Positions 48,143 to 57,524 of a stretch of DNA of 64,000 bases are shown here, in pieces. Position 1 is the first letter of the stretch; each line of letters starts with the position of its first letter. The DNA comes from UBA10324 sp038326325 (GTDB lineage: Bacteria; Bacteroidota; Bacteroidia; Chitinophagales; UBA10324). Location: positions 62,001 to 126,000 of the forward strand of contig JBBQJW010000010.1 in assembly GCA_038326325.1 (NCBI GenBank), in the 5' to 3' direction. The notes beneath the pieces are model-generated. The model did not search any database. It had not been told where the DNA came from and saw nothing but the letters and a program-made list of their open reading frames with translations. The translations under genes were made by a program, and so were the position numbers.

Positions 48143-49546
48143 TTACGATTGCTCCTGATTAATGCAATATTTTTTCAGAAGTATAACATATATATAATCG
48201 TAACCAGTAAACACACTTTCTAATAATGGAATAAATGGTTTCAGTGATTTCGATTTTGCTTTAGCACGAAATAATTTACTTAAAACTTCCTGCTTTTTTA
48301 TTTGTTGACCCAATTCTTTCGTTTTAACTTTTTCGCGCAGGAATTTTAAAGTTCTGATTAAAATGGATCTGGCAAATTTCATATCGCCTGAGATCATAAA
48401 ATAAAGCTGTTCAATAGTTCTTTGGTCCACATCATGAAGCAGATAAAATTTCTTGTTCAGATGCTCTCTTGATACCTGAAGACTTTCAAAAGCTTTGGGT
48501 AAATCGTGAATGAATAAATAATATTTCGCAAAAGTAATTGAAGTTAATTGAACAGCATCTGGTTCTCCAGATTCAGCAAATCTTTTCAAATGCAGTTCTA
48601 GAATTTCCAGCGCATCTTTTTCACGGTCTTTAATCATATACAATTCGCATAACCGAATCATCAGGTGCGGCTGAGAAAAAAAGAATGGATTTTTTTCTGT
48701 CACATATTTTTCATAAGAAACAAGAGCTTCGTCAAATTCATTTAAAAGATAACAACTACTTGCATAAAATCCATTGACTGACAGAGCGAAATCTGTCGGT
48801 AATAAATCAAGATGCGTCATATTGTTGAGCAGGTTTAAAAACTCGTTTTTCGCCTTTGCGATATTTCTTTCAATACAAAAAACATAAATAGCATTGCAAT
48901 AAAGTGAGAGCGCTAAAAGTTTTTCGTCTTTTAATTTCTTATTCGCATCATCTAAATTTTTCAGTTCATTTAGAATTAAAATTTTATTCGGGTTTTTTAA
49001 ATCGCGACCATAGAATTCTTCAATAATTCTTATTACAAGTATTCTACCGGAATGATAATAAGCCTGTACTTCCTTTTCGCTGTTTTTTGAATATTGAAGA
49101 TTTAGCTTAGCATAGTGTTCAAGTTCATCAATATTCTGAGAGCTGAAGGGAAGTCTTAACAAATAAGTTATTGCATTATCATAAAAATCACTTTTAATTT
49201 TTGAGTCATTTTGTCTTTTGATTTTTATTTCCTGATGCGCTAATTCCCTCTTGTAATTTTCAACCAAACGATAACGACTTAAAATATCAAGAAGGGGAAG
49301 TCCGCCTTCGGGAACAAGTGCCTCATAACATTTGCGCAATAAAATTGATTTCATTTTGCGATACAGTTTATCATCGACACGCAAATACACCATTAGTTCT
49401 TGCTTCGTCATCTCCTTGCTTGTCTGTGTTTCTACCAGATAAGCAAGAAAAATTTTCATTTTGGAAACTTTAAGATGAATCGATTTTATTTTCTTTAAAT
49501 CATCTTCATTTAAAACTTTAATAAGTTTTTCTAAATATGCCTTCAT
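48143..49546 (-). CDS. alpha-helical repeat protein of unknown function
   Basis: A 467-residue soluble protein, almost wholly helical and charged, with no signal peptide. Helix pairs with TPR-like spacing (F-A-L-S-V-N-G-F-Y-A-S-S-C-Y-L-L-N-E-F-D-E-A-L near 258-280) suggest a repeat solenoid. No named family. It starts 18 bases after gmhB, so it is probably co-transcribed with the heptose genes. It could be a regulator or scaffold, but that is not shown. Confidence 0.7.
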   Translation of the reverse strand: MKAYLEKLIKVLNEDDLKKIKSIHLKVSKMKIFLAYLVETQTSKEMTKQELMVYLRVDDKLYRKMKSILLRKCYEALVPEGGLPLLDILSRYRLVENYKRELAHQEIKIKRQNDSKIKSDFYDNAITYLLRLPFSSQNIDELEHYAKLNLQYSKNSEKEVQAYYHSGRILVIRIIEEFYGRDLKNPNKILILNELKNLDDANKKLKDEKLLALSLYCNAIYVFCIERNIAKAKNEFLNLLNNMTHLDLLPTDFALSVNGFYASSCYLLNEFDEALVSYEKYVTEKNPFFFSQPHLMIRLCELYMIKDREKDALEILELHLKRFAESGEPDAVQLTSITFAKYYLFIHDLPKAFESLQVSREHLNKKFYLLHDVDQRTIEQLYFMISGDMKFARSILIRTLKFLREKVKTKELGQQIKKQEVLSKLFRAKAKSKSLKPFIPLLESVFTGYDYIYVILLKKYCINQEQS

Positions 49547-49564
49547 AAAAATTCAACCTAAAGA

Positions 49565-50122
49565 TTAAGCTGTTTTGTTTTTTAGTGTTAAAGAAAAATC
49601 GAGTAAACTATTTTCTGTTATGTCCGCACTAAGGTAAGTTTTTTTTGCGGTTCCAATCCAAACTTTTAATAATTGGAGTTTTTCAGCCATCTGCATATCA
49701 GATATTGAATCACCAACCATTATGGATTTTTTAAAATCAATTTCAGGAAAATCATGTTTTGCTTTTAATAACATTCCTGTTCCGGGTTTGCGCATCGCAT
49801 TATTTTCTTCTTTTAAATGCTGGCTGAAATAAAAAGCATCAATTCTTCCGCCAGAAACTTCAATTTCAGTTTTCATGAACGAATGAATCTTTTCCAAATC
49901 ATTTTCTGTCATTAATTTTTTCCCAATCCCTTGTTGATTAGTAACGACGATTACTCTTCCGAAAATATTTGAAAGCGTAACGATTGCCTCCCTGCTTCCT
50001 TCAATCCACTCAAACATTTCTAAGTTGAGAACATAACCATTATCAATTTTTTTATTGATAACACCATCTCTGTCGAGAAATAGCGTCCAGGTTTTATCAA
50101 TGTTCAAATCGTGCAAGTTCAT
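49565..50122 (-). CDS. gmhB: HAD phosphatase, D-glycero-manno-heptose 1,7-bisphosphate 7-phosphatase
   Basis: A protein of about 185 residues starting at ATG 50122; a TTG at 50161 would add 13 residues but overlaps hddC by 65 bases. The catalytic D-R-D-G-V-I-N lies about 17 residues in, and V-V-T-N-Q-Q-G-I, K-P-G-T-G-M-L and M-V-G-D-S-I-S-D match the HAD motifs. The family removes the C7 phosphate of heptose 1,7-bisphosphate; a histidinol-phosphatase-like relative is the alternative. It follows hddC with a 26-base overlap. Confidence 0.85.
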   Translation of the reverse strand: MNLHDLNIDKTWTLFLDRDGVINKKIDNGYVLNLEMFEWIEGSREAIVTLSNIFGRVIVVTNQQGIGKKLMTENDLEKIHSFMKTEIEVSGGRIDAFYFSQHLKEENNAMRKPGTGMLLKAKHDFPEIDFKKSIMVGDSISDMQMAEKLQLLKVWIGTAKKTYLSADITENSLLDFSLTLKNKTA

Positions 50123-50801
50123 GTTGTGCTCTTTGATAATCTTCAGGAATTCCGATGTCAATAAAATATTCGTCGAATGAAAATCCTTTTATTGTTAGTT
50201 GATTGATTTTTTTTTCAAGGAAATCTTTTTCGAATGAAAATTTCTCTTCATCGGGAAAAATTTTACTCAAAGTGTTCTTAATAATATAAACTCCGCCGTT
50301 AATTGTTCCTTCACTACGAAATGCTTTTTCTTCAAACCCGGAAATAGAATTATCTGGTGTAACATTTACAATTCCGTAACGGTCAAAATTTTTCATTGGC
50401 TTTAATGCTAAACTTAAGTCAGCTTTATTTTTTTTATGCTGGAAATACATTTCATCAACTGGAACATTAAAAAATGTGTCGCCATTCAAAATTAAAATTT
50501 CTTTTGCATCAGTCATTTTCATTGAGGCCTTTATTGCTCCACCAGTTCCCAATGGACTTTCTTCAAAACAATTTTTCAAATCGATATTCAAAAACTTATT
50601 TCCGAAATAACTCAGAATCTTTTCTGATTTATAACCGACACTCAGAATACAATTCGTAATTCCACTTGAGGAACAATAATTTAAAATATATTCGAGAAAT
50701 GGTTTTCCGTTTATCGGCGCCATTGGTTTTGGTAAATCTTTAACTACACTTTGCAATCGTGTTCCGAAACCGCCTGCCAGAATGATTGCGGTATCAAGCA
50801 T
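50097..50801 (-). CDS. hddC: D-glycero-alpha-D-manno-heptose 1-phosphate guanylyltransferase
   Basis: A 234-residue sugar nucleotidyltransferase. The signature L-A-G-G-F-G-T-R-L begins at residue 8, K-P-M-A-P-I-N-G-K-P-F-L-E-Y follows, and the metal site is N-G-D-T-F-F (about 104-109). Family members transfer GMP from GTP to heptose 1-phosphate. The overlap with gmhA (8 bases) and gmhB supports the role. It fits the last step of GDP-heptose synthesis. Confidence 0.85.
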   Translation of the reverse strand: MLDTAIILAGGFGTRLQSVVKDLPKPMAPINGKPFLEYILNYCSSSGITNCILSVGYKSEKILSYFGNKFLNIDLKNCFEESPLGTGGAIKASMKMTDAKEILILNGDTFFNVPVDEMYFQHKKNKADLSLALKPMKNFDRYGIVNVTPDNSISGFEEKAFRSEGTINGGVYIIKNTLSKIFPDEEKFSFEKDFLEKKINQLTIKGFSFDEYFIDIGIPEDYQRAQHELARFEH

Positions 50802-51381
50802 TTTTTTTGAACAGTTGTTCTTCAGTCAACTCACATAAAATATGTCCGACCATAATATGACATTCCTGAATTCGTGGTGTATCATTCGAAGCAACATTGA
50901 GCAAGTAGTTACAGCAATCGCGCATCTTCCCTCCTTTCTCACCTGTAATTGCAATCACAATCATTCCCTGCTTTTGCGCCTGCTCCATAGCTCGAACCAC
51001 ATTGACAGAGTTTCCTGAAGTTGAAATCCCTACCAGCACATCTCCTATTTTCCCTTGGGCGCGAACCATGCGCGAATAAACTTCGTCGTACGAATAATCA
51101 TTCGCAACGGCGGTTAGGTATGAAGTATTTACATGCAAGGCTTCGGCGTGTAACGGTTCGCGATCGAAATAAAATCGTCCGCTTAATTCTGCTGCGATGT
51201 GTTGAGCATCGGCAGCGCTTCCGCCGTTTCCGCAAAACAAAATTTTCCCTTTTGAGCGGAGGCATTTCACCCATTCATCAACAACTACTGAAATTGTTTT
51301 TAATAAATTTTCATCCGACAAAAGTTTTTGTTTCACTTCAATCGAAGAACTAACTATTGACCTTATTTTTTCAATTTGCAT
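50794..51381 (-). CDS. gmhA: sedoheptulose 7-phosphate isomerase
   Basis: A SIS-domain protein of about 195 residues; I chose ATG 51381 over a TTG four codons upstream. F-C-G-N-G-G-S-A-A-D-A-Q-H-I-A-A-E-L-S-G-R (about 51-71) contains the substrate-binding loop and metal ligands of GmhA, and G-I-S-T-S-G-N-S-x-N-V is the second phosphate loop. It turns sedoheptulose 7-phosphate into D-glycero-D-manno-heptose 7-phosphate, the first step of the pathway. Confidence 0.9.
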   Translation of the reverse strand: MQIEKIRSIVSSSIEVKQKLLSDENLLKTISVVVDEWVKCLRSKGKILFCGNGGSAADAQHIAAELSGRFYFDREPLHAEALHVNTSYLTAVANDYSYDEVYSRMVRAQGKIGDVLVGISTSGNSVNVVRAMEQAQKQGMIVIAITGEKGGKMRDCCNYLLNVASNDTPRIQECHIMVGHILCELTEEQLFKKNA

Positions 51382-51425
51382 TTCTATATTCAAAATCTAA
51401 ATTCTAAAATCATAAATCTAAAATC

Positions 51426-52451
51426 CTACTTTACTAACCAAGTCATCGCACCATTATGCGTGAACTGAAATCTGCGAAACTCACCGCCAAACTGATGCAA
51501 TCTGTCAATGACTTTATAACGAGTATGTGCAGGGCACCAAAAGAACATAAAACCTCCACCACCGGCACCAGAAATTTTTCCTCCGGTTGCTCCGGTCTTC
51601 AAAGCAGTTTCATAAATCTCATCAATCATCGGATTACTGATTCCATCGGCTGTTTGCTTTTTTGATTGCCAGCCTTCATTCAACACTTCACCAATTTCAT
51701 TTAGGTTTCCCTTTAGAATTGCTTCCTTCATTCGCACCGCCTGCAATTTCAATTGGTGCATTGCCTCAATTGATTTATCATTTTTCGCATGAACATTATT
51801 CGATTGCATTTCAATAATTTTTGAACTTAACCGACTTGTACCGGTGTAATACAAAAGCAAACTGAATTGCATTTCGTTCAGGTAATTTTCTTTTATGCGA
51901 AGTGGATTCACAATAACTTTTTCGTCGCTATAAAATTCCATCAGATTAAATCCTCCGAATGCAGCAGCATACTGATCTTGCTTTCCTCCAGCCATTGCCA
52001 AATCTTTTCGCTCAATATCAAAAGCAAGTTTCGCTAACTCATATTCTCCCAATGGAATATTCTGCCATTCAGCAAATGCAGCAAGAATAGCAACTACCAA
52101 TGAAGACGATGAACCCAAACCACTTCCGGCAGGTGCATCAACATAAGTTGACAAACGAAAACTCAACGGCTTCTTCACATAATCGCGAACAACCCGATTG
52201 TAAATTCCTTTAAGTAAATCAAGCTTTCCATCAATCGGTAATTCTGTTACACTTGAAAATTCCAGTTGTTCGTTTTTATCAATTGCGTGTAACACAATCT
52301 TTCCATCGTCAGTCGGCTCAATGGTTGCGTAAGCATACATGCTCACTGTTGCATTCAAAATAACACCACCATATAAATCGGAATAGGGACTAACATCGGT
52401 GCCACCACCTGCAAGACCGATTCGTAAAGGACTTTTACTTCTGATTAACAT
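51426..52451 (-). CDS. hddA: D-glycero-alpha-D-manno-heptose 7-phosphate kinase
   Basis: A GHMP kinase of about 341 residues starting at ATG 52451 (M-L-I-R-S-K-S-P-L-R-I). A TTG at 52484 would add 11 residues, but they lie in the predicted promoter. P-L-R-I-G-L-A-G-G-G-T-D-V is the N-terminal motif, G-S-G-L-G-S-S-S-S is the ATP loop (about 105-113), and K-I-S-G-A-G-G-G-G-F is motif 3. It makes heptose 1,7-bisphosphate. First gene of the heptose operon. Confidence 0.9.
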   Translation of the reverse strand: MLIRSKSPLRIGLAGGGTDVSPYSDLYGGVILNATVSMYAYATIEPTDDGKIVLHAIDKNEQLEFSSVTELPIDGKLDLLKGIYNRVVRDYVKKPLSFRLSTYVDAPAGSGLGSSSSLVVAILAAFAEWQNIPLGEYELAKLAFDIERKDLAMAGGKQDQYAAAFGGFNLMEFYSDEKVIVNPLRIKENYLNEMQFSLLLYYTGTSRLSSKIIEMQSNNVHAKNDKSIEAMHQLKLQAVRMKEAILKGNLNEIGEVLNEGWQSKKQTADGISNPMIDEIYETALKTGATGGKISGAGGGGFMFFWCPAHTRYKVIDRLHQFGGEFRRFQFTHNGAMTWLVK

Positions 52452-52457
52452 CGGGCG

Positions 52458-52484
52458 CGAAAATAGAACGAAACGATTTGACAA
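52458..52484 (-). promoter_or_regulatory. candidate promoter of the heptose operon
   Basis: On the minus strand TTG (52484-52482) is followed after 16 bases by TATTTTCG (52465-52458), close to the Bacteroidota TTG/TAnnTTTG pair (spacing 17-23 is usual). The box ends 6 bases before the hddA ATG, so the transcript may be leaderless. Confidence 0.45.
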
Positions 52485-52552
52485 CTAGAAATGGCAAGTG
52501 AAGATATTCCAACCCACTTCGTGAATAGTGAATCTGCTTATTGAGTTTCGAT

Positions 52553-53914
52553 TTACAATTTAGAAATATCGGTAGCAGTATATTTTATTATTGAAGACCA
52601 GTTCGGAAATTGTATTGCAACAGAAGATTCATTTCCGGCAATTAAAAGTTTATAGGAATCTGGCGTGTAATATTTTTTTATCAGTTTATTTACTTCATCC
52701 AATGAAATTGTCTGTAGTGCTGCCATGTATCCTTTTCGTAATTCAGGATTGGCATATAAAATCGGGTTGAAGAAAGCTGTGATTGCAGCAGGGTCACTCA
52801 TTCCCTTGATTGATTTTTCGAAATTATTTTTTGCAGTTTTTAATTGTGCCGCTGTTATTCCATTGTTATAAAAATTCTGAAGTGTTACATCAAACAAATC
52901 CATTGTGTTTTTTGTTTCTTCTACTCTCACTTGTGTTGTAATTGAAAAAACAGGTGACCCCGAATTCGGATTGTAAGAACTTCTAATGCCGTAAGTCTTT
53001 CCGCCCTTCTCTCTTATTTCTTTAAACAACACCTGACTGAAAACAAAATTTGCTAAACGAAATACATCGGCTTCATGCGATGTTGGTGCCGGACCAATTT
53101 TATTCCATTGCAATGCTGATTGAGTTGCGTTGCTTCGGTTTACAAATGCAATTTCCTTTTTCTTAACGGGTGTAACAGCGAAGTTCACTCCATTTACTTC
53201 ACCATAAGGAGCAGCCCACGAAGAGAAATATTTTTCGACTAACTGTTTTACCTGAGCAGCATCAAACTTTCCGCAAATAACTAATTTGGAATTTCCGGGT
53301 GTGTAGTTGAATGAATAAAACTCCTTCAGTAAAGCAGCAGTAATTTTTATTAATTGGTCTTTATAGAAATATCTTCCCATTGGATTTTCGTTTCCGTAAA
53401 CCATTAAATCAGAAAACACAGAAGCCATATTTCCTATATCTAATTTTTCCAGATTATTAAAATCAACTAACTGTGAAATTTCCTGTTTTAAATCTTCATC
53501 TGGGAAAAGCGGTTTCATAATCGCTGCCGAAAAAATATCCATTCCTTTATCTAAATCCTTTGTCAGAAATTTTGCTGTAACAGTTGTGTAATTCTCGTTT
53601 GCGTTTGCACTTATTCCGGTTCCCATTCTGAATAATTCATCCTGCATGGAGTCGCGGTCATATTTTTCGCATCCGTACATCAGACTGCTAGCCACGATTT
53701 GCGAATAATATTGCTGCCCAGGAATTTCATTTTTCTGTCCGCAATTAACATAAAGAGTTACCTGTGTTGCATCTACTCCACCAAACGGAATAATGTAAAC
53801 TTTCAATCTATTCGGTAATTGAAATTGTTCAATGATGGGAAAGGTCTGTGCGAATACGCAAGTGAAAAGCGAAAAGTGAAAAGTGAAAAATATTGTTGCG
53901 ACTATTTTTTTCAT
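52553..53914 (-). CDS. M16 peptidase-like protein without the zinc site
   Basis: A protein of about 453 residues starting at ATG 53914; a TTG six codons upstream is less likely. A signal peptide ends near A-Q. It has the two-domain M16 fold (V-T-L-Y-V-N-C-G-Q-K-N-E, R-E-K-G-G-K-T-Y-G-I-R-S-S-Y), but the H-x-x-E-H zinc motif is missing at the usual place (S-S-L-M-Y-G). This is typical of the non-catalytic partner of paired M16 proteases. The signal-peptide segment contains a heptanucleotide repeat (53862-53889). It follows the active M16 gene by 53 bases. Confidence 0.85.
   Translation of the reverse strand: MKKIVATIFFTFHFSLFTCVFAQTFPIIEQFQLPNRLKVYIIPFGGVDATQVTLYVNCGQKNEIPGQQYYSQIVASSLMYGCEKYDRDSMQDELFRMGTGISANANENYTTVTAKFLTKDLDKGMDIFSAAIMKPLFPDEDLKQEISQLVDFNNLEKLDIGNMASVFSDLMVYGNENPMGRYFYKDQLIKITAALLKEFYSFNYTPGNSKLVICGKFDAAQVKQLVEKYFSSWAAPYGEVNGVNFAVTPVKKKEIAFVNRSNATQSALQWNKIGPAPTSHEADVFRLANFVFSQVLFKEIREKGGKTYGIRSSYNPNSGSPVFSITTQVRVEETKNTMDLFDVTLQNFYNNGITAAQLKTAKNNFEKSIKGMSDPAAITAFFNPILYANPELRKGYMAALQTISLDEVNKLIKKYYTPDSYKLLIAGNESSVAIQFPNWSSIIKYTATDISKL
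53862..53889. repeat. four-copy heptanucleotide tandem repeat in M16-like gene signal peptide
   Basis: GTGAAAA, GCGAAAA, GTGAAAA, GTGAAAA on the plus strand, 28 bases with a perfect 7-base period apart from one base. It encodes part of the signal peptide (T-F-H-F-S-L-F-T) on the minus strand. Copy-number change would shift the frame. Confidence 0.85.
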
Positions 53915-53967
53915 TTGAATTGTGAATTTCAATTGTTAGAAATTTATTTCATTACCAAATTACCAAA

Positions 53968-55293
53968 TCAAAATGTTGGTTTGATGTTTATGACTTGAAA
54001 TTTTTCGGGATTAAAATATTTCATAGCTGTTTGCTGCAATTGTTCGGGAGTAATTTTTTCCATTGACGAAATCGCCAAATCGTATTTATTGTAATCACCA
54101 AAATACATTTCGGCAATACCTAATTCGTTGGCAATACTGAAATCATCGTACAAACTTAAAATCCGTTGTGCCTTCATACTAGAAATATAATCTTTCAATA
54201 AATTTTCATCAATGCCTTCGTCAATGATGGATTGAATTTCAGCATTGATAGTTTTTTTCACGCGCACATTTCCTGGTGCCGCCTGCATAATGAAATAAAT
54301 TTCGCAGTAGTTGGTGTACATACTCCAGTCATCACTCACTTCAGAAATCTGATATGCAGCCTGCATTTCATCAACAATCTTTTTACTGAAAACAGAATTT
54401 GCATTCGTAAACAAAATATCTTTCAGCAAAAGGAAACTGAAAAAGTCGGCATCTGTTACAGCAGGTTTCGGAATAATGTAACCATAAATCTGCACAGGAA
54501 AATCAACTGAGTATTCATACTGCCGCAACGAATCAGAAAAAATATTCGGCACTTTGTAAACATCACGGGCAGGGACCTGTTTTTTTATTCCTCCGAAAAT
54601 TTTATCTGCTAAAGAAAATACATCAGCGCTTTTCACATCACCAACTACAACGAGAAAACAATTATTCGGGCTGTAATACTTATCGTAAAAATCCTGACAC
54701 TGCTTTGTTGTGAATGCAAGTATCTGTGGTAAGTAACCAATCACATCTACTCTATATGGATGACCATCGGGATACAAATGATCATATACATCGTCGTGCA
54801 TTCGCTGAAACCAATTGTTTTGTCCATTGCGCAATTCCTCTCCTACAACCTGTCTCTCTACATCCAAAGTATTTTGACTTAAAACTAAATTCTCCATTCT
54901 ATCTGCCTCCATTTTCAAAACCATTTCTAATTTTTCAGTTGGAATTGTTTCGTGATAAACTGTTTTATCAAACGAAGTATAAGCATTCACATTTGCTCCG
55001 ATAGCTTCCATGCTATCAATGAACACATCGCCTTCGCCCATGTAATTTTTCGATCCACGAAACATCATGTGCTCGAACATGTGCGCCATACCGCGAATGC
55101 CATCTACTTCATCTTTGCTTCCCGTCTTATACCACAGTTGCACTTCGGTCATTGTGCCTCTGGGTTTTTCACATACAATTATTTTCAATCCATTGCTCAG
55201 TGTTTTTGAGTAAGTGGGATAATCGTAAGCGAGAGCGCCGGTGAAAAGTGAAAGGTGAAAAGTGAAGGTGAGTGCGATTAGAATTTTTTTCAT
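53968..55293 (-). CDS. M16 family zinc metallopeptidase
   Basis: A 441-residue protein with a signal peptide (to about 22). The inverted zinc motif H71-M-F-E74-H75 is present, with E152 in the distal V-G-E-E segment at the right spacing. Family members degrade peptides in the periplasm or at the outer membrane. A second M16-like subunit without the motif is encoded 53 bases downstream, as in typical paired M16B systems. The signal-peptide codons carry a heptanucleotide tandem repeat (55241-55268). Confidence 0.92.
   Translation of the reverse strand: MKKILIALTFTFHLSLFTGALAYDYPTYSKTLSNGLKIIVCEKPRGTMTEVQLWYKTGSKDEVDGIRGMAHMFEHMMFRGSKNYMGEGDVFIDSMEAIGANVNAYTSFDKTVYHETIPTEKLEMVLKMEADRMENLVLSQNTLDVERQVVGEELRNGQNNWFQRMHDDVYDHLYPDGHPYRVDVIGYLPQILAFTTKQCQDFYDKYYSPNNCFLVVVGDVKSADVFSLADKIFGGIKKQVPARDVYKVPNIFSDSLRQYEYSVDFPVQIYGYIIPKPAVTDADFFSFLLLKDILFTNANSVFSKKIVDEMQAAYQISEVSDDWSMYTNYCEIYFIMQAAPGNVRVKKTINAEIQSIIDEGIDENLLKDYISSMKAQRILSLYDDFSIANELGIAEMYFGDYNKYDLAISSMEKITPEQLQQTAMKYFNPEKFQVINIKPTF
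55241..55268. repeat. four-copy heptanucleotide tandem repeat in M16 protease signal peptide
   Basis: GTGAAAA, GTGAAAG, GTGAAAA, GTGAAGG on the plus strand, again a 7-base period, encoding T-F-H-L-S-L-F-T in the signal peptide. It matches the repeat in the paired gene in unit, copy number and position relative to the start codon. Confidence 0.8.
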
Positions 55294-55409
55294 TTTGATA
55301 ATTCAGATTTCAAAGAAAAGAAAATAAATGAAAATCAAAATTCAAATGAAAAACCAGTCAGAAAATAAATCTGAGGTCAATTAGACAAAAAAAATCAAAC
55401 TATAAAACT

Positions 55410-57395
55410 TTAACGAAGCAAAGTCAGATTACCCTGTAACACTTTAACGATTCCATACACATTATCCTTGTATCGAATTGTATAGATATAAACCCCAACA
55501 GTACAAGGAGAATCGTTGTATCTGCCATCCCAGTTAATATCACCATTTGCGTAAGTAAAAACCTGCTGACCCCAACGATTATAAATATCATATTGTAACA
55601 GTGTGGCATTTCCAATTCTGATTGGAAAAATAAAATCATTCTTTCCATCCCTATTCGGTGAAAAAGCATTCGGCATAATGTATTCGCCAGGGCATTGAGT
55701 TATGTTTATTGAATCAACAGCGCTGCCGCAATTGTTATTTACATCAACCCAGTATTTCCCGGCTTTCGGTATGTTGATAAAAATAGTCGTATCACCTGTT
55801 GACCATAAAAAATGTGTAGCGTTTGTATTTGCAAAAATGAAATAGCCTTCCGGCAAACAAAGCATTGTGTCGTTAGGAAGTGTTACATATGGAAGCGGTG
55901 TTGCATCAATAACAACTGTATCTCTATCCGCTCCGCAATAATTGCTGACGGCAACTGTTATAATTCCGGGATTGTTAAAAGTAACCTGAGGTGTAACAGA
56001 ATTATCTGACCATAAATAATAACAGCCAACACAATTCACATTATAATTCATCGTAAAGTCACCGCAGAAAGAAGTATCGTTTCCCAATGAAATTTGTGGT
56101 GATGATGCTTCAAGTATATGAATGGAATCGGCAAGTGTTCCGCAAATATTTGTCACCTGAACCAAGTAAGTTCCGGTTTGAGTAACTGTAACGGTTTGAG
56201 TGGTTGCACCTGTTGACCATAAATAAGCGCTTCCTGCATTTGCAGCATTTAAGGTTAGTGAACTTCCGTTGCAAAGTGTTGTGTCATTTCCAAGATTCAG
56301 CGAACCGCCTAAAGCAAATGTCACATCTATTGAATCAATTGAATAACAAATTCCACTTGTAACTGTTACAGCATAAGTTCCAGTTGTGTTAACTGAAATA
56401 GTTTGCGTGTTTGCTCCGGAGCTCCATGAATAAGACAATCCCGAATTTTGTGCATCAAGTGTTAATGGCTGTGCATTACAAATGAGCGTATCGTTTCCAA
56501 GATTAACAATTGGATAAGCATTGACTGTTACATTATTGGTCATAGTATCGCTTGTTCCGTTTGTGTAGTTTAGAATCAATTGAACATTGAAATTTCCGGA
56601 AGAAGAAAATAAATGAGAGGGGTTTAAAAGTGTAGAAGTGTTTTGCGCTCCACTTGCCGCATCACCGAAATTCCATAATGAGGAATTTAATCCTGTTACA
56701 CCTGCAGGTGCAGTGAAATGTGTTGAATCGCCAAAGCAATCAGTAGTGAATGTGAATGAACTTGTTGTTGCTACAAAATTGAAATTATCGACATGAATAT
56801 ATTCAGGGCAGTTAGCGCATCCTGTACACATAGCAACAAAATCAATATTAGCAGGCGCGGTAAAATCAACCTGAAACTGTTGCCACAAATCGTTAGTTAC
56901 CATAGTAGATGAACCAAGCAAAAAAGAACCGGGGAATGTACTCGGACAAACACCTACCGATGAACCACCACTTACAGGATTCCCAACCCAACCATAAAAT
57001 TCAACCCCAGAACAGTTTTGACTATAAAATCCTGAAGGAGATTTCTTTGCCCAGAAGGTTATTGAGTAGCTTGTACCGGTAACAAGTGGGGCAACTAAAG
57101 TTTGACCAACTGATTCTGATGCATTCGATGAACCATAAGTTGCAAACCCCATATATCCAGTTCCGCTTTCTGCGCCAATAATAGTTTGACCTGACCAGCC
57201 AGTAAATAAACAGTTCATATAGTCAGCACTCTGCACCACTTCAATCCAATCGGTTGCTAATGCGCACTGACTATTCATTGTTGGGCACGAAGAGTATAAT
57301 TCGAAATCAGGATTACTGAATAAGTTTTGTGCAGACAATTTATTTCCAACAAAAAACAGATTGAGGAAAAGAAAGCAGAAAATAATTTTTTTCAT
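55410..57395 (-). CDS. surface protein with PKD/Ig-like units and gliding-motility type B C-terminus
   Basis: A 661-residue protein with a signal peptide (to about 22). The N-terminal domain (about 25-210) looks like a carbohydrate- or lectin-like beta-sandwich (S-N-P-D-F-E-L-Y, W-A-K-K-S-P-S-G). A PKD unit follows (about 215-300; S-L-W-N-F-G-D-A-A-S-G), then four short repeats with L-G-N-D-T-x-x-C-N and Y-x-W-S-x-G-A-x-T-Q-T. The last 90 residues are a CHU_C gliding-motility-associated domain (P-N-A-F-S-P-N-R-D-G-K-N-D, N-R-W-G-Q-Q-V-F), a T9SS type B sorting domain. Confidence 0.88.
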   Translation of the reverse strand: MKKIIFCFLFLNLFFVGNKLSAQNLFSNPDFELYSSCPTMNSQCALATDWIEVVQSADYMNCLFTGWSGQTIIGAESGTGYMGFATYGSSNASESVGQTLVAPLVTGTSYSITFWAKKSPSGFYSQNCSGVEFYGWVGNPVSGGSSVGVCPSTFPGSFLLGSSTMVTNDLWQQFQVDFTAPANIDFVAMCTGCANCPEYIHVDNFNFVATTSSFTFTTDCFGDSTHFTAPAGVTGLNSSLWNFGDAASGAQNTSTLLNPSHLFSSSGNFNVQLILNYTNGTSDTMTNNVTVNAYPIVNLGNDTLICNAQPLTLDAQNSGLSYSWSSGANTQTISVNTTGTYAVTVTSGICYSIDSIDVTFALGGSLNLGNDTTLCNGSSLTLNAANAGSAYLWSTGATTQTVTVTQTGTYLVQVTNICGTLADSIHILEASSPQISLGNDTSFCGDFTMNYNVNCVGCYYLWSDNSVTPQVTFNNPGIITVAVSNYCGADRDTVVIDATPLPYVTLPNDTMLCLPEGYFIFANTNATHFLWSTGDTTIFINIPKAGKYWVDVNNNCGSAVDSINITQCPGEYIMPNAFSPNRDGKNDFIFPIRIGNATLLQYDIYNRWGQQVFTYANGDINWDGRYNDSPCTVGVYIYTIRYKDNVYGIVKVLQGNLTLLR

Positions 57396-57524
57396 TTGTT
57401 AATTATTTCAAGGATGAAAATTTTCAGAGTATAAAAGTAAATTAATGAGCTGTGTCTTTTTTACTTAGTTCATTCTTTTCTTACTCAATCGAAAAAAATA
57501 CATGGCGATTAAATTTTCATCTCA

